This document shows positions 31,676 through 43,216 of a stretch of DNA of 64,000 nt, piece by piece (position 1 is the first letter of the stretch; every line of letters begins with the position of its first letter). The notes under the pieces are model-generated. The model did not search any database and was not told the DNA's origin. It worked only from the letters and a program-made list of their open reading frames with translations. Origin of the DNA: Hyphochytrium catenoides (Eukaryota; Sar; Hyphochytriomycetes; Hyphochytriales; Hyphochytriaceae); the NCBI GenBank assembly GCA_900088475.1, contig FLMG01001397.1:13909-77908 (forward strand), written 5' to 3'. The translations under genes and the position numbers were made by a program.

Positions 31676-34600
31676 GCTTCCCGCTTTTCTTCAGCAGATT
31701 TATGATCCACTTCAAAGCTCCGCCAGTACCAGAAGAGTATGATGCAGCGTAGTCGGTTCTTAGAGTGACTTCTCTCTCGTAGATGTGCGCATCCTCTGCT
31801 GATCTACGGTGAAGGCGTACCCTCGCCAACGCCAGTAGTTCTTGTCAACACTTAGAGCTTTTGTTTTTAATCTGGGCAAGTCATTCCCGTCAAAGCGCCT
31901 TTCTCTACAATGTCTCCTGCCTATCACGACGTGGCCCCTTGTTCCTATCAGGAGCAGTGATTGCCGTTAGCGCGTCTCCGTTGGAGCGTACTGGACGCTA
32001 GTCATAGCCACTAGGCACATTAGACTAGCAAGACCTTCCCAAGGGTTTATGGCCCCGTAGTGGCGGAATATGGAAGATGTTGCACAATGCTGAAAACAAT
32101 GCCAAGCTCTGCTACAGAACAGAAGAGTCCTTACAGAGATTGTGACGCAGTGTGAATCCTGTTTGACGAGTGCAGTCAAAGAGCTTAGTGGGAGCTTTCC
32201 CTCTCTAAATGACTGCGTGAGAATTTGGGGCCTAGCTTGTTGAGCACAAGGACAGCAAAGATGGCGAGACTGAGCGTTGGAGAGCTTTCTTCTGCTTTCT
32301 TTCCTCTCTAAGAGTAAGTACTACGCGCCAGTCGCCACCACATCTTCATGATCCAGCCTGCCTGGAGTTCTACCCGTCAGAAGCGGTGCAAGGTGATGAC
32401 GCCATAGACCCATCTTCTCCGCCTTTCTATTGTCTTCACCCTACTGCACACTCATAGTAGCACCATTTGTCTCCCTGTTCTCTATCGTTGACGTTGACTT
32501 CCCCTTCTGCCTTCCTCCTCCTCCTCCTCTGTACCACCTGAATCCTTCGACCCGTCGTCCCCTCTCTTCTATTGCTTTGTCCTCCTCCTCCTGATGCTAG
32601 GAATAGTTCTAAGGCCTGCTGAGAGCTTCTTCTTTCCCTTTGGCTTGGTTCTTGATTCCTCTGCCATAGCCCAAGCTGCTGACGCTGCTCCAGAGTTCCA
32701 GTTCCGAACCGCCTGTTTAACTTCTGGTGCGCGCTGTCCCCCCCCCCCATGATGATGCGCCGGCCATAACCGTTAGCGACTCTGTCAGGAGAGAGGATCA
32801 TAGGGCCAAATTATTTCTGGGGTCCCAGAGCGCCCACCTCACCCCCTGGTCCAACCCTGAAGATAGACCGCTAGTTACAGATAAAGTGCAATCCGTCGGT
32901 GGAAGTTACTCCATGATCCTCTGAGCTGATCTAATCCTAAGCCGGACCTTTGACCGGACGTCCAACTGCCTAAGAAATTCTACGTGTCCAATACACCTCG
33001 CAGGTGGCCCACCGCTCCAACTTTTTAATATTTCATTCCTTGTATAATTTCCTCACAGCGAATCAAAGACTCCTGTCAGTCTACATTGATGAATTTAAAA
33101 CTTCGCCAGGCAATTGAAATAATGAAAAGCTCCTGCAAATAACACAAAGGAGAGAGAGGCGGAGGAGGACAAGGAAAGCTCGACTTCTGGTGATTATTCC
33201 CGCGCCAGGGCAGGGGCGGTGGGTCCTCTATAAGAGCGCGTGGCCGTCCAAAGTCGCGACAATAATTGATCCTTTCTCTATCTTTCTCCTCGTTCTTGCG
33301 TCTTCCTTCGTTCTTCAACTGGTGCAGGAGCGCTCCCTGCTGGTTGCTGATGAGTAGAGAACGAAAGAGATGTGAAGAAGCCAGCATAATAGAACTAGGA
33401 ACTAGTAGGAAGCATGGGCTATGGAAAGAGAAAGGTTTAGTGTCGTTCTTCCTCTCTACTATGACAGAACTGAAGGACAAGAAGCGAGAGTGGGCGATGG
33501 CCATACTAGTCCTATAATAATACTTTAGTCATTAGAGGCTTGTTGGTGAGGGACAGAGCGAGTACTGAGTTGTGAGTTGAAGAAGACGAAGTCGATAAGT
33601 GGTACAAGCCAAAGTGGAAGGGAAACTGAGATGACCAAACAATAACCTGAACAGAGAGGATTATTACTGAACACTGGAAGTAGCACACCTTACTGGATGA
33701 GTGATTACCCATGAGTTTTGGGCATTCCTGGTTACTGGATGAGTAACCCATGTTCTATGAGTACAACAGTAGTTTCGGCTTACATATCCCATGAGTTTAT
33801 AAGAGTAGTGCGTACATTGCCTTGAACTCTCAGTTACTTCATTCCTCAAATTTTTTTCGAGCTTATTATCCTACTCTGAGTACTTTTCCAGCTGTTCCGA
33901 GTAGAAGAAGTCTATGACTGAGGAGGAGGATGAGTAGGCCATCATGAGCTAGGAGGTTGGTGGTTGTTGGCTGTACAACAGAGCTAAATAATGACAGGGT
34001 TCTTCAAGGCACTGATATCATTAGTAATAGAAGAAGAAATGAAGGATCTGCAGCTGCTAGCACCATCATCGAATGAACTAAAACGAAGAGGACAAATAAA
34101 AAAGAAGAATGACAAGCAAGGAACAAAACAGGAGAAGAGGGAAGAAGCGCTCGTCTTTCTACTGTTTGTTGTCGTCCCTCCTGGCCCGTTCGGGAGGTTA
34201 TGGATGGCAACAGATCGCCATTCATAACTGACCTTATAATAAAATGAAGAAGAAGAAAGGTAGTGTGTGCGTCTTACATTCTTCTTTTTTGCTCTCCTCT
34301 TCTCCTCATCAAATCATCACCACCCTAACGAGGTCTTTCTTCCTCCACCTCATCTTCCTGTCCTTGTTTCTCATGTCTCTTCTTCCTCTATCTATTGGGC
34401 TCTTCCTGATGTATTATTCTCTTTAACAGCAAGCATAATTTGGCTACTAATGATAAAAAACTCTTTATTATCCGCCAGGAGGTTGTTGAAGCAAATCAGC
34501 AGCAAGCACCACTCGGTTATATAGTAGTAACAGAAGACGAGGACCACTAACTGATGGAGGAGCGAGAGAGAAGAGAACTATGATGAAGAAGAAGAGAAAG

Positions 34601-35803
34601 ACAGACCGAAATCCTCCTTCCTCATAGTAGGGACAAAGGTCCAGCGCTAGAGGTGGAAGAGGTCTGAGTACTAAGTAGTCCTAGTAGAGCTCGGGATTGC
34701 CTGGGCGCGGGTGGGGCGCCGCTGCTGCCTGCATCCATCATGATGATGATGATAATAGAGATTCTCTTCTTCGTGCTGCTGCTGCTGCTGCTGATGGATG
34801 ATGATGATGATAGAGATCTGAACGGACACAGAGAAGATCCTTTATAATCAAAGAAAGCGAACTGTATGCCAGGAGCCGGTGGATGGGAAGAAATAGAACC
34901 TCTTCTAATTTAAATCTTTCCTTTTGCTTTCTTTTTGATAAAGAATTCATTTACAGTATTGCACGTTATTGCCTGTGTCCGACAGCTGGTTTTATGGAGA
35001 GGAATTGATAAAGTATATAAATTTAATTCTTTTTTGTGGAAGAATAAGAAGACCTAAAAAGGCAGGAGTGGGTGGGCCCTTTGTACGCTTCCCATCTCCT
35101 TTACACAAACCCCATGCCACTGACTCTGTCTATTCTTAGAACAGGAGTAGTAATACGACGCCGCTAGGCCCTTATCACCTTATACACACTGTAACCGTAT
35201 AGTACTATGTTCCCGTACGGTGCGGCTTCACAGTGCAGAGAGAAAGGGAGCAGCGCCACGTCGTTTCTCTCTCAATAAAAAGAGAACCACCGCTGTAAGG
35301 TCTGCAGGTAGAAACCTCAACGGACAACCTGGCCCTTTATCTCTTAGGGTTGTTCCCGCTGGGCAGTTCGGGCAGAGGACCGGATGAAAAGTTATCCGTA
35401 TGTGCGCGCGCACCGCCGCCTCCTCTTCAGCAAGCTCCACCGCTTGTTAACTTTGCTTGGAGACCCACCGCCGCCTGACCGCCGTCTGCGGGTTTTGGTT
35501 AGAAGAAGCTACCAGCGCGGCCTGGACGTCCTCTTGCGGCAAGTAGTCCCTATCTGACTGCCCTTTCTGACGGTGACAGCTCCTACAGGCTGGCTGTGTG
35601 GAGACCGAGACTCTCCGGGCAGGGCGCCTCCCATATACTTGTGGCCGTAGGAAGTCCAGGTTCGCAGCTGACGGTACGCCGGGTGATACAGGTTCATCTC
35701 ACTGCCTATTGAAGTTGAAAGCTGTCCTTCGCTCGCAGCCACCAGGACCTTGACGGGCCCTCGTAGTTAGTTGCCCTCAAGGTACATATTCGGGCCTGGA
35801 GAA
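31676..35803. other. 4.1-kb gene-poor region with simple repeats
   Basis: There is no supported gene. The region holds an 11-base poly-C run (32738-32748), a GCT/GAT triplet block (34738-34813), short imperfect repeats around TTACTGGATGAGT (about 33692 and 33733), and many short frames of low complexity. The last ~500 bases, on the GBA2 side, are more GC-rich and include minus-strand frames (35228-35440, 35509-35742) that start only at GTG and have no recognisable domain. This side probably contains the GBA2 promoter. Confidence 0.5.
34738..34813. repeat. GAT and GCT trinucleotide repeat block
   Basis: A (GAT)n run ending in AGAGAT is followed by about six GCT units. A second (GAT)n run then also ends in AGAGAT. 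The two GAT segments are direct repeats flanking the GCT tract. Not coding in any supported gene. Confidence 0.8.
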
Positions 35804-38800
35804 ATGGCCAAAAGCAGGGCCAGCTTGACGTCTGTCACAGACTATTCCTCCATTCGGACACCAGCAAGCTCGTATGCCACCGTCACTCGGCCTAATCTCG
35901 ACAGCGTAATGAGCGTGACGCCTTCGCTGGCAAAGGAAATCCCTGCTTCCGCTTGGACCCGGCGCTTCAACACACCAGACCCGTCAGAACGAGTACATAC
36001 ACCTTCCATGCCACCTGTTGGAGAAAGCATTAAGCTCTTACCTATGGCATATAGGCTGGCAAGGTGAGAATCAGAAGGAAGGGGAGCAAAAATCACAGGC
36101 TTCTTTATGGAAATAGCAAGGACAACAGAAGCGAGTCTGAGCAAAAAGCCCGAGCCCTAATGGTTCCTTCACTCATATGCCCGCCCTTTGCTTATCGTGT
36201 ACAATCTAGCTACATCTATGAAGAGACATCCGCTGGCCGTGCTCCTATATTGGATCTTAAGGTGTGTGAACGACTTCTTGTGCTCAAACTGACGGAATCA
36301 TCTTGCTGAACGGTTCTCCGTGTCAACAGCTTCCCACTCTGCAACCAGAGAAGCCAGGACCTAACGCTGGCGTTCCTCTTGGAGGAATCGGCGGAGGATC
36401 AATTGGCCGCGGCTGGAAAGGAGACTTCAGGAGATGGTCCCTCAGACCAGGTAGGCTCCACTGTCACTGTATAGTTCTTGCTAGCGTTCACCCATGATCG
36501 GATTTAGGATCCTATGAGCACCGGGAGGTTATCGCTGACCAGTTCTCAGTGTACGTGAACCGTGCTGGAAAGGNNNNNNNNNNNNNNNNNNNNNNNNAGA
36601 GAGAGAGAGAGAGAGAGAGGGGTAGAACTATTCTTGACGCAAAACCTTACCTATCTTTGTCGTGACAGGTTCTCTCTCACAGAAGAGATGGCGGACCCGA
36701 TGGTGCCTTGTTTTCCTGGGACTGGGGCATGAACACTAGCAATGCCTGTTACCACGCGATGTATCCGAGAGCTTGGACTGTCTATGAGTTTCCCGAGGCG
36801 GCCATCCGATTGGTCTGTCGGCAGATCTCGCCCGTCATCCCTCATAACTATACAGAGTCTTCCATTCCGGCCGCAGTCTTTGTATGGAGTGTAGAGAATC
36901 TGGGAGACGAGGAGATAGACGTTAGTATCATGTTCACCTTTCAGAATGGTACAGGAGGAAAGAACGACTTTGCAGGCAGCCATCAAAATGAGGTATGTTC
37001 TATGCCGTAAGAAGCCAACCGCTTGAAGGTGTAGCCGTGCCCTTTATGACCCACGTTTTGTCTAGGCCTTTGGCTTCGAAGAATCTGCTTTGGGAGCTTC
37101 AGACTGTGCTATGGGTGTGAAGCTCCATCATGTGGAGCGCACCCTAGCGGCAATCCCTCGAGAAGAGATGAAGAAGAGGCATTGCATGTGCTGCTTCGGA
37201 TGCTTTGGGATATGCAAATCTTTTCATAAGTCCAATGATGATGACAGGGAGCTTTACATTGATCCGTTGACCTTCTGCATCGCGGCTCCAGCGGGACAAC
37301 CTGGCGTCGAAGTCACACATCACGCTTCTTGGAGGACAAACGGCATGCGGGCTGGTCAAGAGGTAACGGGTTCGACTCTTGATACCTGATCTTCCTGTTC
37401 AATGTTTATGCTGCTTATATGGTCCTTTGACGCCACCAGCACGTCGATATATCGTTCTTGACCGTGGTGTCCACTGCTTAGCTTGCTATGTTGCTCTCTA
37501 TTCCTTTACTGCTTACCCTCACTTCCACTACTAGATCTAGATTTAGGTCGCTAATCTGTGTGCCTTTGGCCCATGCACCTTACGTAGGTGTGGAGACATT
37601 TTAAGACCAGCGGGCGGCTCGACAACTCCACAAGTCAGCGGGGCCCTAGTAATGTTGGCGAAAGCATCGGCGCCGCCTTAGCTCAGACGTTCGTAGTTCA
37701 GCCCAAAGAACTCAAAAGCAACATTGTCTTTTCCCTTGCGTGGGACATGCCCCTTGCTCGCTTCAGCGAGGGCAAAGCTTACCCACGGCGCTATACTAAA
37801 TTCTTTGGCGATGATGGTAAAGCTGTGGAGGCCATCACAGAGCATGCTTTGAAGTATTGGCGGGTGTGGGAGGAGGCCATAGAGCAGTGGCAGGAGCCGA
37901 TTCTCTCGTCTCCTCAGCTGCCTGACTGGTATAAAGGTCAGCTATTTAACGAGCTCTACTTCATCACTGATGGAGGCACAATCTGGACCACAATTGGTGG
38001 CGCCAATGCCCCGTACGTTGACCATTTTGACGATTCTCCACGGGATTATGGTGATCAACGGCCAAAGCTACCTGCCCCGTCATTGGACCGTGTGGCGATC
38101 GCAGGACAAAGACAATCACACTACCGCGCTAGCTACAACTCTGGGTTCGTTCTGCCTTCGCAAGGGACTTCTCCAAGCTCAGTTCCAGGCCGTGAGAGTA
38201 TATCGAGAGACTCAGGTGTCTTTATCTACCAGAGGGAAAACACGAAGCTGCCAAACCCTGATGGTTACCTCTGCAATGATGATCCCATCCACTATGAAGA
38301 CATGGGTTGGAACATTATGCATAGAGATGACTCCATTGGGCACTTTCTATACCTTGAAGGCCACGAGTACCTTATGTACAACACATATGACGTACACTTT
38401 TACGCCTCCTTTGCTCTCATCATGAACTGGCCACAGTTGGAGCTCAGCCTGCAAAGAGACTTTGCGGCGGCAGTTATGACTCACGATGATGAGATTCGGA
38501 CGCTTTTCAGCCATGGAGAGATACGGAGGAGAAAAATTGAAGGCCAAGTGCCGCATGATGTTGGCTCTCCAGCTGAAGACCCATGGAATAGGGTAAGCTT
38601 TCATTGCAATAGAAGCACTCAATTTCGCGACCTCTGCATGCCTTGTCTCTGCAAGCCTAACCGAGCCGTCTCTATCCTCTCAGCTGCTCTCTCTTTTACT
38701 CTCTTCTGTTGCACTTTAACTCTCTGACGTTCTCTATCATGCCTCTATGATACTAGGTGAATGCCTATAACTTCCAGGACGTTGGTCACTGGAAGGATCT

Positions 38801-39743
38801 GGGCCCTAAATTTGTCCTACAGATTTACCGGGACTACGTCGCCACTGGCGATGAGAAGTTTCTCCGTGAGATGTATCCAGTTGTTAAGCAAGTCATCGAC
38901 CACTGTCAGCAGTTCGACCGTGATGGTGATGGCCTGATAGAGAATGAAGGTTTCCCAGACCAAACATATGATATATGGGTGGTGAACGGACCATCATCGT
39001 ACACAGGCAGTCTCTGGCTCTCAGCGCTAGCTTGCACAGTGATGATGGCGAACATAGTTGGTGACAGTGAGGCGGCTTTGCACTACCGCTCCCTAGAAAC
39101 AAGAGGAAAGGACGCTTATGAGAAGCTTTTATGGAACGGCCGGTACTATAACTATGACAGCGGCAATTCAAAGACCAGCACCTCCATCATGTCAGACCAG
39201 CTGGCAGGGCAGTGGTATGCCAGGGCCTGTGGGCTTCCTAGCATAGTGCCTCCAGAACATGCTTCACTAGCTCTAGCCACGGTGTTCGCCAACAATGTAC
39301 TGAGATTTCATAACGGGACCATGGGAGCCGTCAATGGGATGACTGCGGATGGCAAGGTTGACAACTCCTGCCTGCAGTCTCGTGAGGTTTGGACAGGCAC
39401 CACCTACGCGGTTGCTGCAGCGATGATTCAAGAAAGTTTTTTCTCTAGTGGCCGTCCCATCACTCCCGAGGTCAAGGATCTCCGACGTGCGGGCTTTTCT
39501 ACGGCTGAGGGCATCTCCCGTTGGGGCTGGCAGCAGGGAGGCTACTGGTTCGCCACTCCCGAGGGATGGGAGGGCTCAGGCAACTATCGCTCTATGGGAT
39601 ATATGAGGGCCCTTGCCATTTGGTCAATGCAGTGGGCTCTAGACGTTGTTCCTCGGCTGCCCCAGCAACAATCCCATCGTCTCTCAAACGCAACCGTCCT
39701 TTCCCTAGTAGCTTCCGAAAATGGGCATGCTCCCAAGCACTAG
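35804..39743 (+). CDS. GBA2: Non-lysosomal glucosylceramidase (GBA2 type)
   Basis: Exons 35804-36063, 36210-36261, 36330-36450, 36508 into an assembly gap, 36683-36992, 37066-37362, 37588-38592 and 38757-39743; phases agree where checked. The enzyme hydrolyses glucosylceramide to glucose and ceramide, at non-lysosomal membranes in animals. Family landmarks in order: [10 protein letters not shown] near the start; [63 protein letters not shown], containing the glutamate that is the nucleophile in characterised members; [14 protein letters not shown], whose aspartate aligns with the acid/base; GRYYNYDSG; and [14 protein letters not shown] near the C-terminus. Both catalytic carboxylates are present. 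The 24-N gap plus an AG run at 36574-36619 falls between exons 4 and 5, so a little coding sequence at the end of exon 4 may be missing. No signal peptide is seen. Close animal, plant and archaeal relatives share this (alpha/alpha)6 GH116 fold. Confidence 0.93.
36574..36619. repeat. Assembly gap of 24 N followed by (AG)n
   Basis: N's occupy 36574-36597, then AG dinucleotides run to about 36619. The gap directly follows VNRAGKG coding sequence of GBA2 exon 4. It is probably a collapsed or unsequenced microsatellite at the exon-intron boundary. Confidence 0.95.
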
Positions 39744-40212
39744 AGGTTCTCTAGCAACCCGCTTGACCGCCCTCTAACAGTATCACTATGACCTCTTGTA
39801 CGATAGAGGAAGCAAGGCTTTCTAATGGTGTGAAGAATAAATAAAAGTTACCATAAGTAAGCGGTGCTGCGCTCAGACCACCACTCTTTGAAGGATGACG
39901 AGGCAAGGTCGACAACTCTTTGTTCGTTGCGAAGCCTAGGTTTGAAAGGGGAGGCTAAACCTGATCACTGCCTGTCTGCCTTCCATCTTTGCAACAGTGT
40001 GCGATGCGCTTTGACTGTCGGGGTAGGCATTGGGATGGGCTCAGTAGATGTTTCTCCATCGTCCCCGGATTAGAGAGCAAGAAGATCTGCTGGACCTAAC
40101 AGAGCCCAGACATCAAGTGGGGGACAGAAAATCCGGTCTTCACATCCTCACCTCTTCTCAACCTTGCCTCTCCTGGACTGGATCCATCAATCCGCCAGTA
40201 TACTTTGTATTG
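39744..40212. other. Convergent spacer between GBA2 and LRR genes
   Basis: It holds the 3' ends of both genes and the AATAAA pair. No other feature was seen. Confidence 0.6.
39836..39845 (+). promoter_or_regulatory. Possible polyadenylation signal of GBA2 gene
   Basis: Two overlapping AATAAA hexamers lie about 93 bases after the GBA2 stop. This is the expected position for a cleavage/polyadenylation signal. Whether this organism uses AATAAA is not known. Confidence 0.4.
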
Positions 40213-41336
40213 TCATGAGATGATCTCCACGTGTGGGAGAGCTTCCTTGGCTCTCTGCAGTTCATTCTGGCTAAGAGCGTTGCCAGCTAAAGTCAGTTGG
40301 CTCAGCTTATCTAATTGCTCCAAGGCGCCGATGGGAAGCTCTGAGAGCCTGTTCCCGTCCAGATGGAGTGTCGCAAGGGAGCTTAATGCCGTGATATTCG
40401 GAGAGAGGGAGTCGAGGCGGTTCTCTGTTCATAGAAGTAAGCACTGAACAGTGGCGTTCTAGAGGGCAGAGGAGACTGTACCTCGTAGGTCTAAACTTTC
40501 TAACGCAGTCAGCTTATAGACCGAATCAGGCAACGCGGTCAGATTGTTTTTTGAGAGATCCAAAGCTCGCAGTCCATGTAAGCGGTCTAGTACGCTGGGG
40601 ACAGAGCAGCAGAGGCAGGAGGAGAAAGGTGCGAAGTGAGCGGCAGGTCAACAAGGTGATAGAGCCGACAAATGAGGTAACAGAGAAGGGAGGGAAAGCA
40701 ATGCGGAGGTTGTCTCCCAGGTGGCGGCCCCGACTGCAGTGCATCTTAGTTGCTCTCTCTCTTTGGCCTGAACTGGCTCTTACTCTTCTGTCTCTCGCTG
40801 TGTGTGTCTCTCGCTGTGTCTGTCTCTCGCTGTTTCTCTGCTTAATATCACTTAAAGGCCGCTTCTTGTCGTCTTCTCCCATTGTAAGAGGTTCCCAACC
40901 AACCACTTCTTTTGCCATGTTTGCAGTCCAAGGGTCTCCCTCTTTATCCTTTTGACACTCATCTAACTCCCCTTCCTCCATTCCTAAGTCTGTCCTCGAG
41001 ACCTTGGGCCCTTCGGGCTTTCTCGTTCTTTGCTTGCTCAACGTACGTGGCCAACCTGCAGATGCAGGGCTCACCGATCTTCTCACACATGATGTTCTTG
41101 CATAGTAGGTCTTCGCTGTTGCTGAGAAACAGCCCTGATACTTTGGTGCCATGTACAGCCACATCGCGATAGGACTTTGCGCGAATAGATGCTGATTGTC
41201 CGCCATTGACTGCTCTCACGATGACCTTTGGAAGCTGCAAGGCTTGGCGTGGTCTCTTCAATGAGGAGAGATTCTCCTTGAAGCCGGTAAGGAGGACGGT
41301 ATGCTTAAGACCCTTACGTCCCGTGGCTAGAGCCAT
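40213..41336 (-). CDS. Small leucine-rich-repeat protein
   Basis: Two exons are firm: 40482-40586 and 40213-40424, joined in phase across an intron with GT-AG ends. They encode successive repeats LRALDLSKNNLTALPDSVYK, LESLDLRENRLDSLSPNI, LATLHLDGNRLSELPIGALE and LSQLTLAGNALSQNELQ, then a short cap ending VEIIS-stop. This is the typical ~23-residue LxxLxLxxNxL cytosolic pattern, which mediates protein-protein binding. Upstream on the same strand an ATG at 41336 opens a basic, possibly N-terminal exon (MALATGRKGLKHTVLLTGF...). Another open stretch near 40850-41000 (EVVGWEPLTMGEDD) may be a middle exon. The links between these and the repeat exons are not established, so the gene's 5' half is provisional. 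It sits divergent to the PSMG4-like gene, with starts about 505 bp apart. Confidence 0.68.
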
Positions 41337-41841
41337 GGTTTCGCACGCAGTATCAGGCTGACGGAGCCAGTAGCCAACTAGAGATTGGCCTGCGTGCCCC
41401 TCTCAGTCAAGCGACGGTCTGCTGGGCCTCTCGATACATGGCACCGAGCCTCACAAGGCACTATGGTTTATGACACTTGTTGGCTTCACTCGCTTCATAG
41501 CGCTGCTTGCTTCCTGCTGCTGCTTGACCGCGGTTCAGAATATTACTGGTACTACTACAGATATTACAGTAAACATCCCATTTTAGCGTTCTTATCCTGA
41601 ATAGGTCATCCCTGCATCCCTGCATCATCGTCATCAACACAATCTCCCTCAAGTGGCTTATCACGTTTTACCATGAAGCTGATGATGGGCTTGGCTCGAG
41701 CCCTGACGAAGAGAGAGATCGGGGTTCATCCTCCTCCCTCTGCGGCTGACTCGACCTCTGCATTGTTTTCGGCGACGTGAGAGCCTCCTAGACTCTCCTT
41801 TTCTCTGCAGATCTATCGGGAGGCGGTGAGAAACAAGAAAG
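41337..41841. promoter_or_regulatory. Probable bidirectional promoter region (LRR / PSMG4-like)
   Basis: 505 bp between the proposed starts of two divergent genes. No convincing TATA box or other motif is identified. A short plus-strand frame from an ATG near 41671 exists but has no support. The call rests only on the head-to-head arrangement. Confidence 0.35.
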
Positions 41842-43029
41842 ATGGCTGGCGAGGAAGCTACTGCACGGCCAGGATCATCAGGTAATGCATATGACGAGAG
41901 AGGAGAGATAGATAGGACCAGAAAGAAGCGGGAGACATCTAAAGCGGATGGTTATAGGTTGCCAGGTGCGGCGGTAGGAGGCGTAGAGTAGGGGCCTGTC
42001 CTAGACAGCGGAGAGTATGCAGGGCCTATCTTCTAAGCTACTTCTTCTCTGTGGGCTCTGTCAAGGAAGACGGTACAGGAGCATGTGCCACTGGTTCCAT
42101 GGCCGCTACGGTGGAGCCATGCGCACCACAGATTAAGGTGGAGACCTTCTCGGAAAAGATTGCGGATAAGATCGTCAATATCCAGGTGCAGAGTTCGTCC
42201 TGACTCAGAGCATCGAGAGTCCAGTATCTCTTTTATCACTGTCTCGCGTCTGGATTTGGCCTTCCTGGCTTATGCTCGCGCTCCTATCCCGCCGCTGACG
42301 ATGCTGATACCTCACTAGATTGCTTGCTTTTTCTGTCCTCGTACCTGCTGCGGCTCTCTTCAATTCTTGTCTCTCTATCTCCTGAATATCGCTGTTATCC
42401 TACTGCATCTATCTTTGTCACCCTCTCACGTCTGTTCCAATACTCTCTTCTTCTCTCAATCGTCCTACCATTAATCTACGTGCATCAGGTTTACCATTTA
42501 GTCGACAGCTACTTCGTCTCACTGGCTTTTCAAGGAGAGAGCTACCGCTTAGGGTTGGTAACTTCTCCATCTTTACTCTGGCTCTTCCCGGTGTTACAGA
42601 GTCTCCAAGAGATAGCGCAGGATAGACTGCTGCTAAGCGCTTCTTCCAAGCGTTCTCTCGACCTCCATCTCTTCCCTTCCGTGCCATCTGTGCTATTGAA
42701 TCTATCTGTGGCCCAAGTCTAACAAGTATCTCCTTCCTCTCCCTCTCTCTCTTGGTGTTCTCATCTGGGGCAGAGTCCTTCACAACGCCTTACTTTCAAG
42801 GTTCAGCGATGCACCGCTATGTACTAGTCTTCTGGGCCTAAGCACTGCTGGCTTTGGTGAGGGACTAGCGAAGAGGCTCGCAAAGAGAACCGGCAAAGTG
42901 GTTTTCGTTAGTTGCGACATCCCAGAAGTGCCGGAAAACTTGGTCTTCCTTCCTGCCATAGAGAAGAGGCTTGTACAGCGCATTCCTGGCCTAAGCACAG
43001 AGGCAAGCTCCCAAGAAACAGCGATATAA
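41842..43029 (+). CDS. PSMG4: Proteasome assembly chaperone 4-like protein
   Basis: Four exons: 41842-41881, 42079-42185, 42489-42553 and 42774-43029. Together they give exactly 156 codons including the stop, with matching phases at every junction. The product (155 residues) reads VETFSEKIADKIVNIQ-VYHLVDSYFV in the first half. The second half reads SRFSDAPLCTSLLG...EGLAKRLAKRTGKVVFVSCDIPE and ends with ...AIEKRLVQRI. This matches the PSMG4/Poc4 pattern, where LA.RLA.KTGK.VFVS and a terminal EKR-like helix are characteristic. With PSMG3, PSMG4 forms a heterodimer that helps assemble the 20S proteasome alpha ring in the cytosol. Length fits the family (~120-155). The donor of the third intron (GG|GTTGGT) is non-consensus and was chosen for phase; an alternative exon 3 end would change a few residues. 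The gene converges on the RCC1-like gene, with stops 187 bp apart. Confidence 0.78.
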
Positions 43030-43216
43030 AATTTTGATTCTCTTTTTATCGCCCCTGGTGTGGGGAGGTTTGCATCCCAACGTCACCGCACTGTTCACTA
43101 GCACAGCAGATCAAGACGAGAGAAGGACAAATCTGTCGTCTGTGCTCTTATGGTCCTCTCCTACCAATACGACCTCTTTGTCTCCCGCACACACTCCCTG
43201 CCACCTCTCAAGTCGT

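Noticed and set aside
33076-33504. 142-residue minus-strand frame
   Set aside because: It has low-complexity composition and no domain, sits in repeat-rich spacer, and has an open plus-strand frame over the same bases.
35228-35742. Two minus-strand frames upstream of GBA2
   Set aside because: They begin only at GTG, have no recognisable features, and lie where the GBA2 promoter is expected.
37355-37385. tRNA T-arm-like GGGTTCGACTC
   Set aside because: It lies at the exon-intron boundary of GBA2. No acceptor stem or D-arm can be built around it.
42324-42722. 132-residue plus-strand frame
   Set aside because: It runs through the intron and exon 3 of the PSMG4-like gene. Only the VYHLVDSYFV part is coding; the rest is intronic pyrimidine-rich sequence.
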